A stretch of 64,000 nt of DNA from Caldilineaceae bacterium (GTDB lineage: Bacteria > Chloroflexota > Anaerolineae > Caldilineales > Caldilineaceae), in the NCBI GenBank assembly GCA_019637685.1, contig JAHBVF010000037.1, positions 1 to 64,000 of the forward strand, in the 5' to 3' direction. Positions 24,031-32,936 of the stretch are shown here, in pieces (position 1 is the first letter of the stretch; every line of letters begins with the position of its first letter). Made by a program: the position numbers and the translations under genes. The notes beneath the pieces are model-generated. The model did no database searches. It was not told the DNA's origin and was given only the letters and a program-made list of their open reading frames with translations.

Positions 24031-24993
24031 ATGACCCGTTACATTATCGGGCGGTTGATTTCGTTGTTCTTTGTTATTATTGCTGTCTCAATGATCACGT
24101 TTAGCTTGATGCACGCGGTACCCGGTGGCCCCTTTGATGAGGAAAAACAATCCCTGCCGCCCGCGGCCAAAGCCAATATATTACGCAAATATGGGCTGGA
24201 TCAGCCCGTATGGAAGCAGTATGTGTTGTATATGTCGAATGCTGCCCGCTTTGACTTCGGTATCCCTTACCAGCAGCCCACCTCCACTGTTGCTGAATTG
24301 ATCAGGAGTACCTGGGGCGTCACAGCCCAAGTGGGATTGATGACGCTTCTCTTGGCTTTTGGTCTGGGCATTCCCCTGGGCATCATCGCGGCTTACAATC
24401 AGAATTCCTGGCTCGATACATTTGTGACTTTTATGTCCATGCTTGGATTTATTATGCCCAGCTTTGTGCTGGGCACACTGGCAATTTTGTTCTTCGGTGT
24501 CTATCTGAACTGGCTGCCCCTGGGCGGCTGGGGAGACACCGGTTGTCTGGTCGATCGCTATTTCTGCGCCGATTGGATTATGCCGGTAACGGCCTATGCC
24601 CTGGCTCCTCTGGCCATCATTGCACGCTATACCCGATCCAGTGTTATCGACTACCTGAACTCGGACTTTGTGCGCACGGCTCGGGCCAAGGGGCTGGGAG
24701 AGATCACAGTGATGCTCCGTCATGTCTTGCGCAATGCTATGATTCCCATGGTAACTGTGTTTGGGCCTATCATTCCCGACCTAATGACGGGCAGTATTTT
24801 TATTGAATCCATCTTCCGCATCCCGGGTCTGGGCAAATACTTTGTCACCAGCACTTTCAATCGGGACTATCCGATGGTCATGGCCACAGTTCTCTTGGTT
24901 GCTCTGCTTTGGGGATTGGTCTATCTGGCGACCGACATCATCTATACACGTTTGGACCCCCGGGTGCGGCTCGGCGCACAGGAGAGTCAATAA
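24031..24993 (+). CDS. ABC transporter permease, DppB type
   Basis: The product has 320 residues with six membrane segments. The N-terminal helix (YIIGRLISLFFVIIAVSMI) and HAVPGGPFD are characteristic of DppB/OppB. The cytoplasmic coupling loop FVRTARAKGLGEITVMLRHVLRNAMIP (near 220; key residues Ala-x-x-x-Gly, EAA-like) contacts the ATPase. It pairs with the DppC-type permease whose ATG overlaps its TAA by one base. Confidence 0.94.
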   Translation: MTRYIIGRLISLFFVIIAVSMITFSLMHAVPGGPFDEEKQSLPPAAKANILRKYGLDQPVWKQYVLYMSNAARFDFGIPYQQPTSTVAELIRSTWGVTAQVGLMTLLLAFGLGIPLGIIAAYNQNSWLDTFVTFMSMLGFIMPSFVLGTLAILFFGVYLNWLPLGGWGDTGCLVDRYFCADWIMPVTAYALAPLAIIARYTRSSVIDYLNSDFVRTARAKGLGEITVMLRHVLRNAMIPMVTVFGPIIPDLMTGSIFIESIFRIPGLGKYFVTSTFNRDYPMVMATVLLVALLWGLVYLATDIIYTRLDPRVRLGAQESQ

Positions 24994-25916
24994 TGCCCAG
25001 CACCACAAACTCTGGAGATACGAGTATATCGACCGCCAATCCAGCCGCTCCGGTCTCTTTGCGCAAATATCGCACCCTTTGGCAAGATGCAGTACATCGC
25101 TTTTTTAAGAATCGTTTGGCTGTTATGGGCCTGGTAATTGTTGTCTTTTTTCTCTTTCTCGCCATTTTCGCCGATTTTCTGGCCCCTTACCCGTATGACA
25201 AAGCAAATTTCACTCAGGTTCGTATCCTGCCTATGGTCAATCCTGACTATCCCCTGGGGACCGATGAAATCGGGCGGGATTATCTGAGCCGATTGATCTA
25301 CGGCGCACGGACCTCTATGATCGTTGGCATCACCATCCAGATCATTGCGCTGCTCATCGGTGTCCCGCTGGGCGGGCTGGCTGGCTATCTCGGCGGCACA
25401 GTCGATTTTGTGGTCAGCCGCATCATCGATGTCATGACGGCTTTCCCTGGCCTGATCTTCTCTATCCTTATCATCTCGCTCTTTGGGGGGGGGATGTGGA
25501 TGGTGATCTTTGCCCTCAGTATTACCAGTTGGATAGGCATTGCCCGGCTTACCCGTGCCCAAATACTTTCGTTGCGCGAAAAGGAATATGTGGAGGCCGC
25601 CCGCTGTCTGGGTGTGACCCAGCGAGGGATTATCTTTCGCCATCTGGTCCCCAATTCCCTGTCACCCCTGCTGGTGGCGATTAGCTTCGGCATTCCCGGT
25701 GCCATCTTTGGCGAGGCCGGGCTGAGCTTTCTGGGCATTGGGATCAACGACCCCATTGCCAGTTGGGGCAAAATGGTGGGCGTTTCGGGGGCCTACGTGC
25801 GGGTCTCTTGGCATATGGCTCTCTTCCCCACCCTTGCCATTGCCCTGGCGATGCTGGGTTTTTCCTTCCTGGGCGATGGCCTGCGCGACGCCCTGGACCC
25901 GAAACTGACCCGGTGA
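24993..25916 (+). CDS. ABC transporter permease, DppC type
   Basis: The start is ATG 24993, overlapping the previous stop (TAATG). The in-frame ATG at 24909 lies inside dppB. The 307 residues have the DppC N-terminal helix FKNRLAVMGLVIVVFFLFLA, then GTDEIGRDYLSRLIYGARTS near 88-107 and the EAA loop EAARCLGVTQRGIIFRHL near 205-222. With the DppB-type partner it forms the channel of a peptide or nickel importer. The ATPases are not in the window. Confidence 0.95.
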   Translation: MPSTTNSGDTSISTANPAAPVSLRKYRTLWQDAVHRFFKNRLAVMGLVIVVFFLFLAIFADFLAPYPYDKANFTQVRILPMVNPDYPLGTDEIGRDYLSRLIYGARTSMIVGITIQIIALLIGVPLGGLAGYLGGTVDFVVSRIIDVMTAFPGLIFSILIISLFGGGMWMVIFALSITSWIGIARLTRAQILSLREKEYVEAARCLGVTQRGIIFRHLVPNSLSPLLVAISFGIPGAIFGEAGLSFLGIGINDPIASWGKMVGVSGAYVRVSWHMALFPTLAIALAMLGFSFLGDGLRDALDPKLTR

Positions 25917-25986
25917 TTGAAAGGTAAGAAAAACCAAGTAGTTTTGTAGCGATAAGGAATTGAGACAGACTGGGAGGTGCTTTGGA

Positions 25987-26463
25987 ATGATTAAATCTCG
26001 ACAATACTATTTTCTGACACTGGTTCTTGCTGTGACTGCGTTTGTGATTGTCGCCTGTGGCGGCGCTGCCGAGAACCTAACGCCAGCCGCCACATCCCGG
26101 CCAGTGGCCACAATGCCGCCAGCCAAGTTCACTGCTGTGGCCGAACAAGCTGCTTCTGAGAATACAAATGTGGCCCCCAAAGCGGATACGCTGGTTACGC
26201 CCACTTCTGATGTCAGCATCAGCCGGGGTGAGCTGGTCTACACAAACCGAAAATGCGGCGATTGCCACGGCGCGCAAGGCGAGGGTGTGGCGGATAAAGG
26301 TAGCGCGCTGGCCGGGACCGACCTGAACTTCCAACGGTTTGAGGATATTCTACGTACAGGCGACAACGGCACACTTGGCAACAGCCATCTGTACGGTCCG
26401 AGCGCCATCAGCCCGTCAGGTATGACCAATTTATACGCCTTTGTAACCAGCCTGGAAAAGTAA
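25987..26463 (+). CDS. monohaem cytochrome c lipoprotein
   Basis: ATG 25987 follows GGGAGG. The 158 residues have a membrane helix ending in the lipobox VIVAC (Cys24), a low-complexity Ala/Thr/Pro linker, then a small cytochrome c domain with CGDCH (Cys90, Cys93, His94). Met146 in SPSGMTNLY is the probable sixth ligand. It would be anchored outside the membrane and carry single electrons. It is 70 bases after the permease gene and could be co-transcribed, but a link to peptide import is not obvious. A terminator follows at once. Confidence 0.9.
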   Translation: MIKSRQYYFLTLVLAVTAFVIVACGGAAENLTPAATSRPVATMPPAKFTAVAEQAASENTNVAPKADTLVTPTSDVSISRGELVYTNRKCGDCHGAQGEGVADKGSALAGTDLNFQRFEDILRTGDNGTLGNSHLYGPSAISPSGMTNLYAFVTSLEK

Positions 26464-26507
26464 TGACTTGTGTCATTTTCTCTTTCCTCCCGTCTGGTCT
26501 GAAACGT

Positions 26508-26551
26508 GAAACGTGAGCGCCCCAATCAGCTTGCGTCTCACGTTTCTTTTT
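26508..26551 (+). terminator. rho-independent terminator
   Basis: GAAACGTGAG (26508-26517) pairs with CTCACGTTTC (26537-26546), followed by TTTTT. It closes the ABC / cytochrome transcript. The same GAAACGTGA word is in the hairpin at 49143. Confidence 0.85.
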
Positions 26552-26620
26552 GCTTGCCACCTGCGTTGACAGGTCTGTCCTGCCGAGTCCCTGTTGTCCC
26601 CTTCCCCCGGAGGATCTGCG

Positions 26621-27748
26621 TTGATCGCCTATTGCCCGCGTAGCCGCTTTACTGCACCCGCGGAGGAAAGTCCTCTCCGCTGTCCAATCACTGGCGAACC
26701 TCTGGAATATCGGGATACCCCCCCGTTTGATCCCGACAAAATCGACCCTTCCCAGCCAGGCCACTGGCGCTACGCGGCCATGCTGCCAGTTGTCATTCCC
26801 GGGCAGAAGCGGGTGACGCTGGGCGAGGGATGGACACCGCTCGTCGACGACGAATGGGAGGGGATGCCACTCTATTGGAAGAATGAGGGGCTGATGCCCA
26901 GCGGTTCCTACAAAGACCGGGGCGTGAGTGTGCTGCTCAACTTTCTGCTGGGCCAGGGCGCGCAGATTGTGATGGACGACTCCAGCGGCAACGCGGGGGC
27001 CAGCCTGGCCTGCTACGCGGCCCGGGCCGGGATCGAAGCCAGAATCTTTGTGCCCGCGACCGCTCCCGAACCCAAAAAGGCCCAGATCGCCATTTATGGC
27101 GCGGAACTGGTGGAGGTGAGTGGCCCTCGCTCCGCGGCCACAGCCGCCGCGGAAGCCGCCCAGTCCCCCGACGCGGTGTATGCCTCCCACGCCTGGCACC
27201 CGGCCTGTCTCTTCGGCTTTATGACCAATGCTTGGGAAATCTGGGAGCAATTGGGCCGCCGTGTACCCGATTGGATTGTGACACCCTGTGGCTATGGCGG
27301 TCTCTTTCTCGGCTCCTGGCGGGGCTTCGAGCACCTGTACGCATGTGGCCTCACCGACAGATTGCCCGGAATGGTGGCTGTCCAGGCCGAGCCTATCACG
27401 CCCATCAGCGACGCCTTTCTCAATGGATGGGAGGACGTTCACCCCCGCCGCCAATTGTCGCCCAAAATGTTGGCCGATGGCATTGCGGTGGAGAAACCGG
27501 TGCGCAGCCGTTCGATTCTTTCGGCCATTCACCGCTCCGGCGGAATGGCACTGACTGTCAACGATCGGGAGATCGGGCTGGCCCATTCGGAACTGGCCGC
27601 GCGGGGCCTATTTGTGGAGCCAACCAGCGCCACCGTGGCCGCGGCCCTGCGCAAGCTGAAACCCCACGTGCAGCCTGGCGAGACCGTCGTAGCGAATCTG
27701 ACCGGTCTTGGCCTGAAGAAGCTACCCGATCTACAGGATATTGTATGA
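26621..27748 (+). CDS. threonine synthase-like PLP enzyme
   Basis: TTG 26621 is taken as start because CGGAGGA lies about seven bases before it (375 aa). After an N-terminal pair of cysteines (Cys5, Cys21) of the zinc-ribbon type come LGEGWTPL near 68-75 and SGSYKDRG with Lys98, the PLP-binding lysine of fold type II. Then SSGNAGASLACYAARAG follows, with glycine-rich phosphate loops. It matches the threonine synthase-like branch, which acts on O-phosphohomoserine or a related serine/threonine-type substrate. No hom or thrB is adjacent. The stop overlaps rnc as ATGA. Confidence 0.82.
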   Translation: MIAYCPRSRFTAPAEESPLRCPITGEPLEYRDTPPFDPDKIDPSQPGHWRYAAMLPVVIPGQKRVTLGEGWTPLVDDEWEGMPLYWKNEGLMPSGSYKDRGVSVLLNFLLGQGAQIVMDDSSGNAGASLACYAARAGIEARIFVPATAPEPKKAQIAIYGAELVEVSGPRSAATAAAEAAQSPDAVYASHAWHPACLFGFMTNAWEIWEQLGRRVPDWIVTPCGYGGLFLGSWRGFEHLYACGLTDRLPGMVAVQAEPITPISDAFLNGWEDVHPRRQLSPKMLADGIAVEKPVRSRSILSAIHRSGGMALTVNDREIGLAHSELAARGLFVEPTSATVAAALRKLKPHVQPGETVVANLTGLGLKKLPDLQDIV

Positions 27749-28512
27749 CAGAATCCCATCGACCACTGGCTGAATTTGAAGCGACTCTGGACTTTTCTTT
27801 TGATGATCCGGCCCTGCTCCAGCGTGCCTTTGTCCATCGCAGCTACCTGAACGAAGCCGGGGATGACTTCGACATCCCAGACAACGAACGGCTGGAATTT
27901 TTGGGCGATTCGGTGTTGGGCTTTGTGGCCAGCGAGCTGCTCTTTCGTCGCTATCCCAAGCGGATGGAAGGGGAACTGACCAATCTGCGCGCCGCGCTGG
28001 TGCGCCGGGAAACCCTGGCCCGCTTTGCCGAAGAACTGGCCCTGGGCGATTTTCTGCTGCTGGGCCACGGTGAAGAAGAGAGCGGTGGGCGCACCCGGCC
28101 TGCCACCCTCTGCGCTACTTTTGAAGCAGTGGTGGGGGCCATCTATCTGGACCGGGGAATGGAGCAGGTGCGGGCTTTCTTGGAGGAGAGGCTGACCGCT
28201 GAAGTAGAGCGAGTGGCCCCCAGCGCGCTGGCCAAGGACCCCAAAAGCCGTTTACAGGAGTGGATTCAGAGCGAAATGGGCGTCACGCCCCGCTACAAAA
28301 CAGTTCTGACCGAAGGGCCGGATCACGCCCGATTCTTCACTGTGCAGGTATCCGCCGACAAAATCCCCTATGGCGTGGGCCGGGGGCGCAGCAAACAGGA
28401 AGCTGCCCAATCCGCCGCGGCCATGGCCCTCCACCATTTCGGCCAGCCCGCACCCGAATACACACCAGACCCCCCATTGGAAGCCGCGTTCGTTCCCCCT
28501 GCGGCTGAGTAG
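27745..28512 (+). CDS. rnc: ribonuclease III
   Basis: ATG 27745 overlaps the previous stop by four bases. The 255-residue enzyme has the RNase III signature NERLEFLGDSVLGF at 47-60 with the catalytic Glu51 and Asp55. A second acidic pair is in CATFEAVVGAIYLD near 126-139. A C-terminal double-stranded RNA-binding domain (about 168-238) ends in RSKQEAAQSAAAMAL. It cuts double-stranded RNA in rRNA processing and regulation. Coupling to an amino-acid enzyme is unusual. rnc normally sits with acpP or smc. Confidence 0.96.
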   Translation: MTESHRPLAEFEATLDFSFDDPALLQRAFVHRSYLNEAGDDFDIPDNERLEFLGDSVLGFVASELLFRRYPKRMEGELTNLRAALVRRETLARFAEELALGDFLLLGHGEEESGGRTRPATLCATFEAVVGAIYLDRGMEQVRAFLEERLTAEVERVAPSALAKDPKSRLQEWIQSEMGVTPRYKTVLTEGPDHARFFTVQVSADKIPYGVGRGRSKQEAAQSAAAMALHHFGQPAPEYTPDPPLEAAFVPPAAE

Positions 28513-28934
28513 GGTGCTGGTCAAAATGACAGGTAGCTGGACGCAGACTTCTGTCTCTGGAGCAATATTTGTCCGTGATTATCCGCGCCCAGCCTTTTTT
28601 CCCACGCACTACACCTCTCCTCCGGCCAGCGATTGTCAGGCCGCCAGAAGCCCAGTTCCGGATCGTTCTACTCACCCGTCGGCGCAAACACGAGTTTTGC
28701 ATACACCGGGTAGATAGACCCCATTTTGTAGGTCCGATCGCCTGAACCTGTCGAAGGGTCGAAACCCAGGAGCGGGTCTACGAGAGAGCGCCGCCTGAGC
28801 CACTGATGTCGACAAGCTCAACCGGCGCTTTCTGAGTGGGTTGAGCAGAGAAAAGTGACGTGTCTTTGTATCTCTGCGTCTTTGCGTTGAAGAATTTGCA
28901 GAGTTATTGACCACCGCACAAAAGGGGACATTCA
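28513..28934. repeat. 422-bp spacer with dispersed repeats
   Basis: At 28741-28847 is a repeat of the form CCTGAACCTGTCGAAGGG ... AGCTCAACCGGCGCT, also found at 53415-53535 and in part at 52028. At 28858-28892 is a CTCTGCGTCTTTGCGTT word like the core of family B. No gene is supported. Confidence 0.6.
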
Positions 28935-29681
28935 ATGGACATCCACGCCAAGACCGCACTGGTCACCGGGAGCGCACACCGGGTGGGCAAAGCCATTGCC
29001 CTTGGGTTGGCAAGAGCCGGGGCCAATCTGGTCATCAACTACAATTCGTCGGCCGAGGCCGCGCAGGAGACTGTGGCCGAGGCCCAGGCGTTGGGTGTTC
29101 AAGCCCTGTCCATCCAATGCGACATCTCTGATCGTTCCGGCGTGCAGCGGATGGCGGCCCAGATCGGTGAACATTTTGGCGGGCTGGACATCCTCGTCAA
29201 CAGCGCTGACTATTTTGGCAAACACCCCTTCCCCACCGACGACTACACCACCTGGCAGCGGGTCATTGATATTGCTGTCCACGGCAGCTTTTATGTGAGC
29301 AACGAATGCGCGCCCCTGCTGTTGGCCAGTGGAAATGCCGCGGTGGTCAATATCGTGGACCTCTCCGTCTGGCAGCCCTGGAAAGGCTTTACCGCCCACG
29401 CGGTGGCCAAAGCCGGGCTAATGGCCTTGACCCAGCAAATGGCGTTGGAACTGGCCCCGACGGTGCGCGTCAACGCGGTGGCGCCCGGCCCGGTGCTGGC
29501 CCCGCCCGGTTATACGCAGAAGCAGTTGAGTGCTGTGGAATCAGGCACACTCCTCAAACGCTGGGGGCGGGCCGAAGATGTGGCCCACGCGGTGCGTTTT
29601 CTGGTGGAGGCCGAGTACACCACCGGGGATGTGATCTTTGTGGACGGCGGCGAGCGCTTCGCCCGGCGCAAACGCGAATAA
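28935..29681 (+). CDS. short-chain dehydrogenase/reductase with His in place of the catalytic Tyr
   Basis: ATG 28935 follows AAGGGGA. The 248 residues have the NAD(P) loop TGSAHRVGKAIALGLA (11-26), an NADPH-type INYNSS, DILVNSADYF and the C-terminal VDGG. The usual Y-x-x-x-K is HAVAK (His155, Lys159) and the serine is in VDLSV. Overall text is closest to pteridine reductase-type SDRs. Loss of the tyrosine should remove or alter hydride chemistry, so it may be a binding protein or use His as acid. Standalone gene, divergent neighbour on the right is a sulfatase. Confidence 0.85.
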   Translation: MDIHAKTALVTGSAHRVGKAIALGLARAGANLVINYNSSAEAAQETVAEAQALGVQALSIQCDISDRSGVQRMAAQIGEHFGGLDILVNSADYFGKHPFPTDDYTTWQRVIDIAVHGSFYVSNECAPLLLASGNAAVVNIVDLSVWQPWKGFTAHAVAKAGLMALTQQMALELAPTVRVNAVAPGPVLAPPGYTQKQLSAVESGTLLKRWGRAEDVAHAVRFLVEAEYTTGDVIFVDGGERFARRKRE

Positions 29682-29834
29682 GTTCCGGATCCGTGTTTGC
29701 CTGCCAATGATCCCGTTTGGTGGGCAGACGGTTAGAGCCTATCCGTCCGGTGGCGATAAGCCCAAAAAGGGTCAACCTTCTTTGGAAAATATCTGTCCAC
29801 CCCGTCTTTCAATGACAAGTGGGGTCCACCCTCC

Positions 29835-31292
29835 TCACATCGGCCCAATCCGCTCCGTCCCCGCATCCACCGCCGCGGCCAGTCCGTCGAAACTCTCGAT
29901 GAGCATTTCCATCTTCACTTCGCTATGCGCCGGGTCGTCCCACAGATTCACAAATTCGTCGGGGTCTTCCTGCAAATCGTACAACTCCCCCAGCCCGTGG
30001 CCGTGATAGACCATCAGCTTATAGCGTCGGTTGCGCAGCATCGTGCCCCGGCTGTGGTCCGCGTGATCCAGCGCGTCGAAATATTCACAGCGCACGCTCG
30101 TCCGATGCTCATCCGGCACAGCCTCGCCCGTCAGAATCGGCAGCAGGGATTTCCCCTGCATATGCGCCGGGACCGTCTCTCCCGCCAGTTCCAGCAGCGT
30201 GGGCGCTTTGTCCGTCAATTCCACCAGCCCATTACTCACCACCCCACTGGGGAAATGCCCCGGCCAGGACCAGATCAGCGGGACCCGCACCAGCCCCTCA
30301 TAGAAACGGCAACCCTTCTGGATCAGCCCGTGATCTCCCAGCGTCTCCCCGTGATCGCTGGTGAAAATGACGACTGTATTTTCCCGCTGGCCCGTCTCGT
30401 CCAGCGCGGCCAGCATCGACCCCACCGCGTCGTCGATGAGGGCTATCATCGCATAGTAGGCGGCTTGCAGCGTGCGCGCGTCCCGCTGGCCCGGTGCTTC
30501 CGCGTCCAGCCAGTCCGCGTTGAGCGGCGAGCGGGCCACAATCGGGCTTTTGATGTCCAGCTCGTTGGGGTGGCGCACTTCGCATTGAAAATCGATGGCG
30601 GCCAGCGCTTTCTGCTGGGCAATGTCGCTCTCCCGGAAGCGCGCGCCGGGCATCTGGGCCGGGTCAAAACGCGCCCGGTAGGCCGCGGGCGGGTTGAAGG
30701 GTGGATGGGGATCGTAAATATTTACCGACGCCAGCCAGGGCTGATCCCCCCGCTCCTCCCGCATAAACTCGATCGTCTTTTCCGCGCACCAGGTGGTCTG
30801 ATGCAGTTCCGCGGGCACGCCATCCAGGCTTTGGGTCAATTCCTTCAGCACAGCGCCTTTGGCCCGCACCCAATCCGCGTAGTCGTGGCCCACAGGCCAA
30901 TCGTCCCGGGGCGCGTGGCTGTACTGCCAATAGCGATAGCCGTCGTCCGTGCGCCGCTCGATGCGCCGGTACGCGCTGCTCAGATGCAGCTTGCCAATCA
31001 GCCCGCAGTCATAGCCCGCGTCGGCCAGCAGCTTCGTCACCAGTGGCGGGTGGCCGGGGGCCATTGCATCGTTCCCGTTGCGCGTCGTGCGTGTGCGCAC
31101 CGGATGCGTTCCCGTTAAAAAACTGGCCCGGCTGGGCGTGCAAATCGGGCTTTGGCAATAGGCGTGGGTAAAAGCCACCCCCTCCGCCACCAGCCGGTCG
31201 ATATTCGGCGTCTGCACAGTCGGATTGTTCAACGCGCCGATCGTGTCGTAGCGCTGCTGGTCCGTACAAATCCACAAAATGTTGGGTCGCAT
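29835..31292 (-). CDS. type I sulfatase
   Basis: The 485-residue protein begins MRPNILWICTDQQRYD, giving metal-binding Asp11. CTPSRASFLTG starts at Cys51, the site for conversion to formylglycine, so it should be an active arylsulfatase-type enzyme if a maturase is present elsewhere. TSDHGETLGDHG near 315-326 supplies further calcium ligands. There is no signal peptide, which suggests cytoplasmic action on an imported sulfated sugar, or other export. SDR genes on both sides fit a carbohydrate-degradation setting. Confidence 0.93.
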   Translation of the reverse strand: MRPNILWICTDQQRYDTIGALNNPTVQTPNIDRLVAEGVAFTHAYCQSPICTPSRASFLTGTHPVRTRTTRNGNDAMAPGHPPLVTKLLADAGYDCGLIGKLHLSSAYRRIERRTDDGYRYWQYSHAPRDDWPVGHDYADWVRAKGAVLKELTQSLDGVPAELHQTTWCAEKTIEFMREERGDQPWLASVNIYDPHPPFNPPAAYRARFDPAQMPGARFRESDIAQQKALAAIDFQCEVRHPNELDIKSPIVARSPLNADWLDAEAPGQRDARTLQAAYYAMIALIDDAVGSMLAALDETGQRENTVVIFTSDHGETLGDHGLIQKGCRFYEGLVRVPLIWSWPGHFPSGVVSNGLVELTDKAPTLLELAGETVPAHMQGKSLLPILTGEAVPDEHRTSVRCEYFDALDHADHSRGTMLRNRRYKLMVYHGHGLGELYDLQEDPDEFVNLWDDPAHSEVKMEMLIESFDGLAAAVDAGTERIGPM

Positions 31293-31488
31293 AGGAAAGC
31301 TCCGGGGTGGGTGGTATACTGGGCGTGTTGCGTGGGGCGTTGTGCGTGAACTGGTAGTCTTGTTGGTTGCTCGCTACGAACATCTCGCGCTGCCATAACC
31401 GGCTTGTGAACACAACAAAACTCTGTGATGCGCGGATCGCGTCCACACTTGTTCGCGCACCACGCACCACTTTTCAGGAGTATACCCC

Positions 31489-32268
31489 ATGGGAACGAGA
31501 TTGCAAGGCAAAGTAGCGATTGTCACCGGCGCGGGGTCGGGGATTGGCCGGGCCTGTGTGCTGCGCTTTTGGGAAGAAGGCGCACAGATCGTCGCCACGG
31601 ACATCAACCCTTCCGCCCTGGAAAAACTGACACGCGAGGTGGTCGAGGCCGGTGGGGAAATTATCGGCGTAGCTGGCGACGTCACTCGCCGGGAGGATGC
31701 GGCCGGGATTGTGGACACCGCGCTCTCTGCCCACGGGCGGCTGGACGTGCTGGTCAACTCCGCGGGCATCACCCCCCGCACAGTCCGGGCCGAGGCCGAC
31801 TTCGAGGAACGCTGGGAAGCGGTCATGCGGGTGAATGTGAAGGGAACGCTGCTCATGTGCCACGCCGCGGTGGAAGCCATGCGGGGCACGGGTGGCGGCT
31901 CCATCGTCAACCTGGCCTCGGTCATGGGAACCGTCGGCTATCCTACCCATCTGCCCTTCTCCGACGGCTTCAGCGCCTATCCCCAGAGCAAAGGCGCGGT
32001 GGCGCAGATGACCCGGGATATGGGCGTGCGTCTGGCCGCCGAGGGGATTCGGGTCAACGCGGTCTGTCCCGGCTTTGTCTACACCGCGCTGACGGAGAAC
32101 GTCACCGGCGACCCGAAAATCCACGAAGCCATGCAGCGCTCCCACCCCATCGGGCGTCTGGGCACGGCCGCAGAAGTGGCCAACGTCATCGCCTTTCTCG
32201 CCTCGGACGAAGCCTCCTTCGTGGCCGGCGCGCTCTGGGCCGTGGACGGCGGCTATACCGCGCAGTAA
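31489..32268 (+). CDS. short-chain dehydrogenase/reductase
   Basis: ATG 31489 follows CAGGAG. The 259-residue enzyme is a classical SDR: TGAGSGIG (13-20), Asp38 after VAT suggesting NAD preference, LVNSAG (88-93), catalytic Ser144, Tyr164 and Lys168 (YPQSK), and the VDGGYTAQ end. It oxidises or reduces a hydroxyl or keto group. Substrate unknown, though the adjacent sulfatase makes a sugar likely. A TATACT at 31315-31320 may be its distant -10. Confidence 0.92.
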   Translation: MGTRLQGKVAIVTGAGSGIGRACVLRFWEEGAQIVATDINPSALEKLTREVVEAGGEIIGVAGDVTRREDAAGIVDTALSAHGRLDVLVNSAGITPRTVRAEADFEERWEAVMRVNVKGTLLMCHAAVEAMRGTGGGSIVNLASVMGTVGYPTHLPFSDGFSAYPQSKGAVAQMTRDMGVRLAAEGIRVNAVCPGFVYTALTENVTGDPKIHEAMQRSHPIGRLGTAAEVANVIAFLASDEASFVAGALWAVDGGYTAQ

Positions 32269-32307
32269 GAAATAGAACGCGGAGAACGCTGATTTGTGTG
32301 GATTCAG

Positions 32308-32431
32308 TACACTGGCAACAACGTTTTTTACATTATCGTAGGCGCTGCTTGTAGCTGCGCAAGTGGTTACAGAAGTTCGACTTTTCTGAAAAGTCGAACT
32401 TCTACGCCCAAAAGACTTTGTTGACGCTGCA
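32308..32431. mobile_element. family-C inverted-repeat element, copy 1 (124 bp)
   Basis: It begins TACACTGGCAACAACGTT and ends with the inverse, ...TTGTTGACGCTGCA. TTCAG lies on both sides (32303-32307 and 32432-32436). Inside is the palindrome AGAAGTTCGACTTTTC ... AAAGTCGAACTTCT that is also in copy 3, and ATCGTAGGCGCTGCTTGTAG shared with copy 2. Confidence 0.75.
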
Positions 32432-32436
32432 TTCAG

Positions 32437-32569
32437 TGCACTGTAAACAAAGTTATTATCTTATCGTAGGCGCTGCTTATAGCTGCGCAAGGGACGAATA
32501 CCCCTTCGGCTGCCTGTGCAGTTCAAAACTGCACCTACAGAAACGTCAAATCACTTAATTTACAGTGTA
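32437..32569. mobile_element. family-C inverted-repeat element, copy 2 (133 bp), in tandem with copy 1
   Basis: It begins TGCACTGTAAACAAAGTT and ends TTAATTTACAGTGTA. The TTCAG at 32432-32436 is shared with copy 1, and another TTCAG follows at 32570-32574. It shares ATCGTAGGCGCTGCTTATAG with copy 1 and has the palindrome GTGCAGTTCAAAACTGCAC. Confidence 0.75.
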
Positions 32570-32601
32570 TTCAGAGGCAAAAATCCGCGTTCCACTGCGT
32601 T

Positions 32602-32870
32602 AAGTGTACATGCCCGGTGGGGCACAATCAGCAATGAAAACAGGGACGCAGATTTGCGCAGAAGACACAGATTACGCAGATTCTATCCGTGTTTATCCGC
32701 GTTTATCAGTGGCTATTTTCAGGTTAGGCTGTTCCACAGAAATATGTATTCACAGATGGCACAGATTTGCACAGATAGCAGAGGGGAAATCTGTGTCCAT
32801 CTGCGAAATCTGTGGACAAATAGAAATCCTGAATCGCCTTATCCGCGCCCAGCACACTCCTGACCAGTAC
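32602..32870. repeat. dispersed repeats in the spacer
   Basis: GTGTACATGCCCGGTGGGGC plus CAATGAAAAC begins a block that continues with ACGCAGATT and AGAAGACACAGATTACGCAG. Both parts recur at 35662-35870. Together with the family-C pair this fills the 668-bp gap between the SDR and HAD genes. No gene is seen there. Confidence 0.7.
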
Positions 32871-32936
32871 ACTTGCGCTGGTTTTTGTCCGTATTGCTCT
32901 GCCCAATCCGTGTCCGCTGAGTTCTATCGCTTGTCC

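Noticed and set aside
30298..31118. Plus-strand frames over the sulfatase gene
   Set aside because: Antisense shadows of a gene with intact CTPSR and metal motifs.
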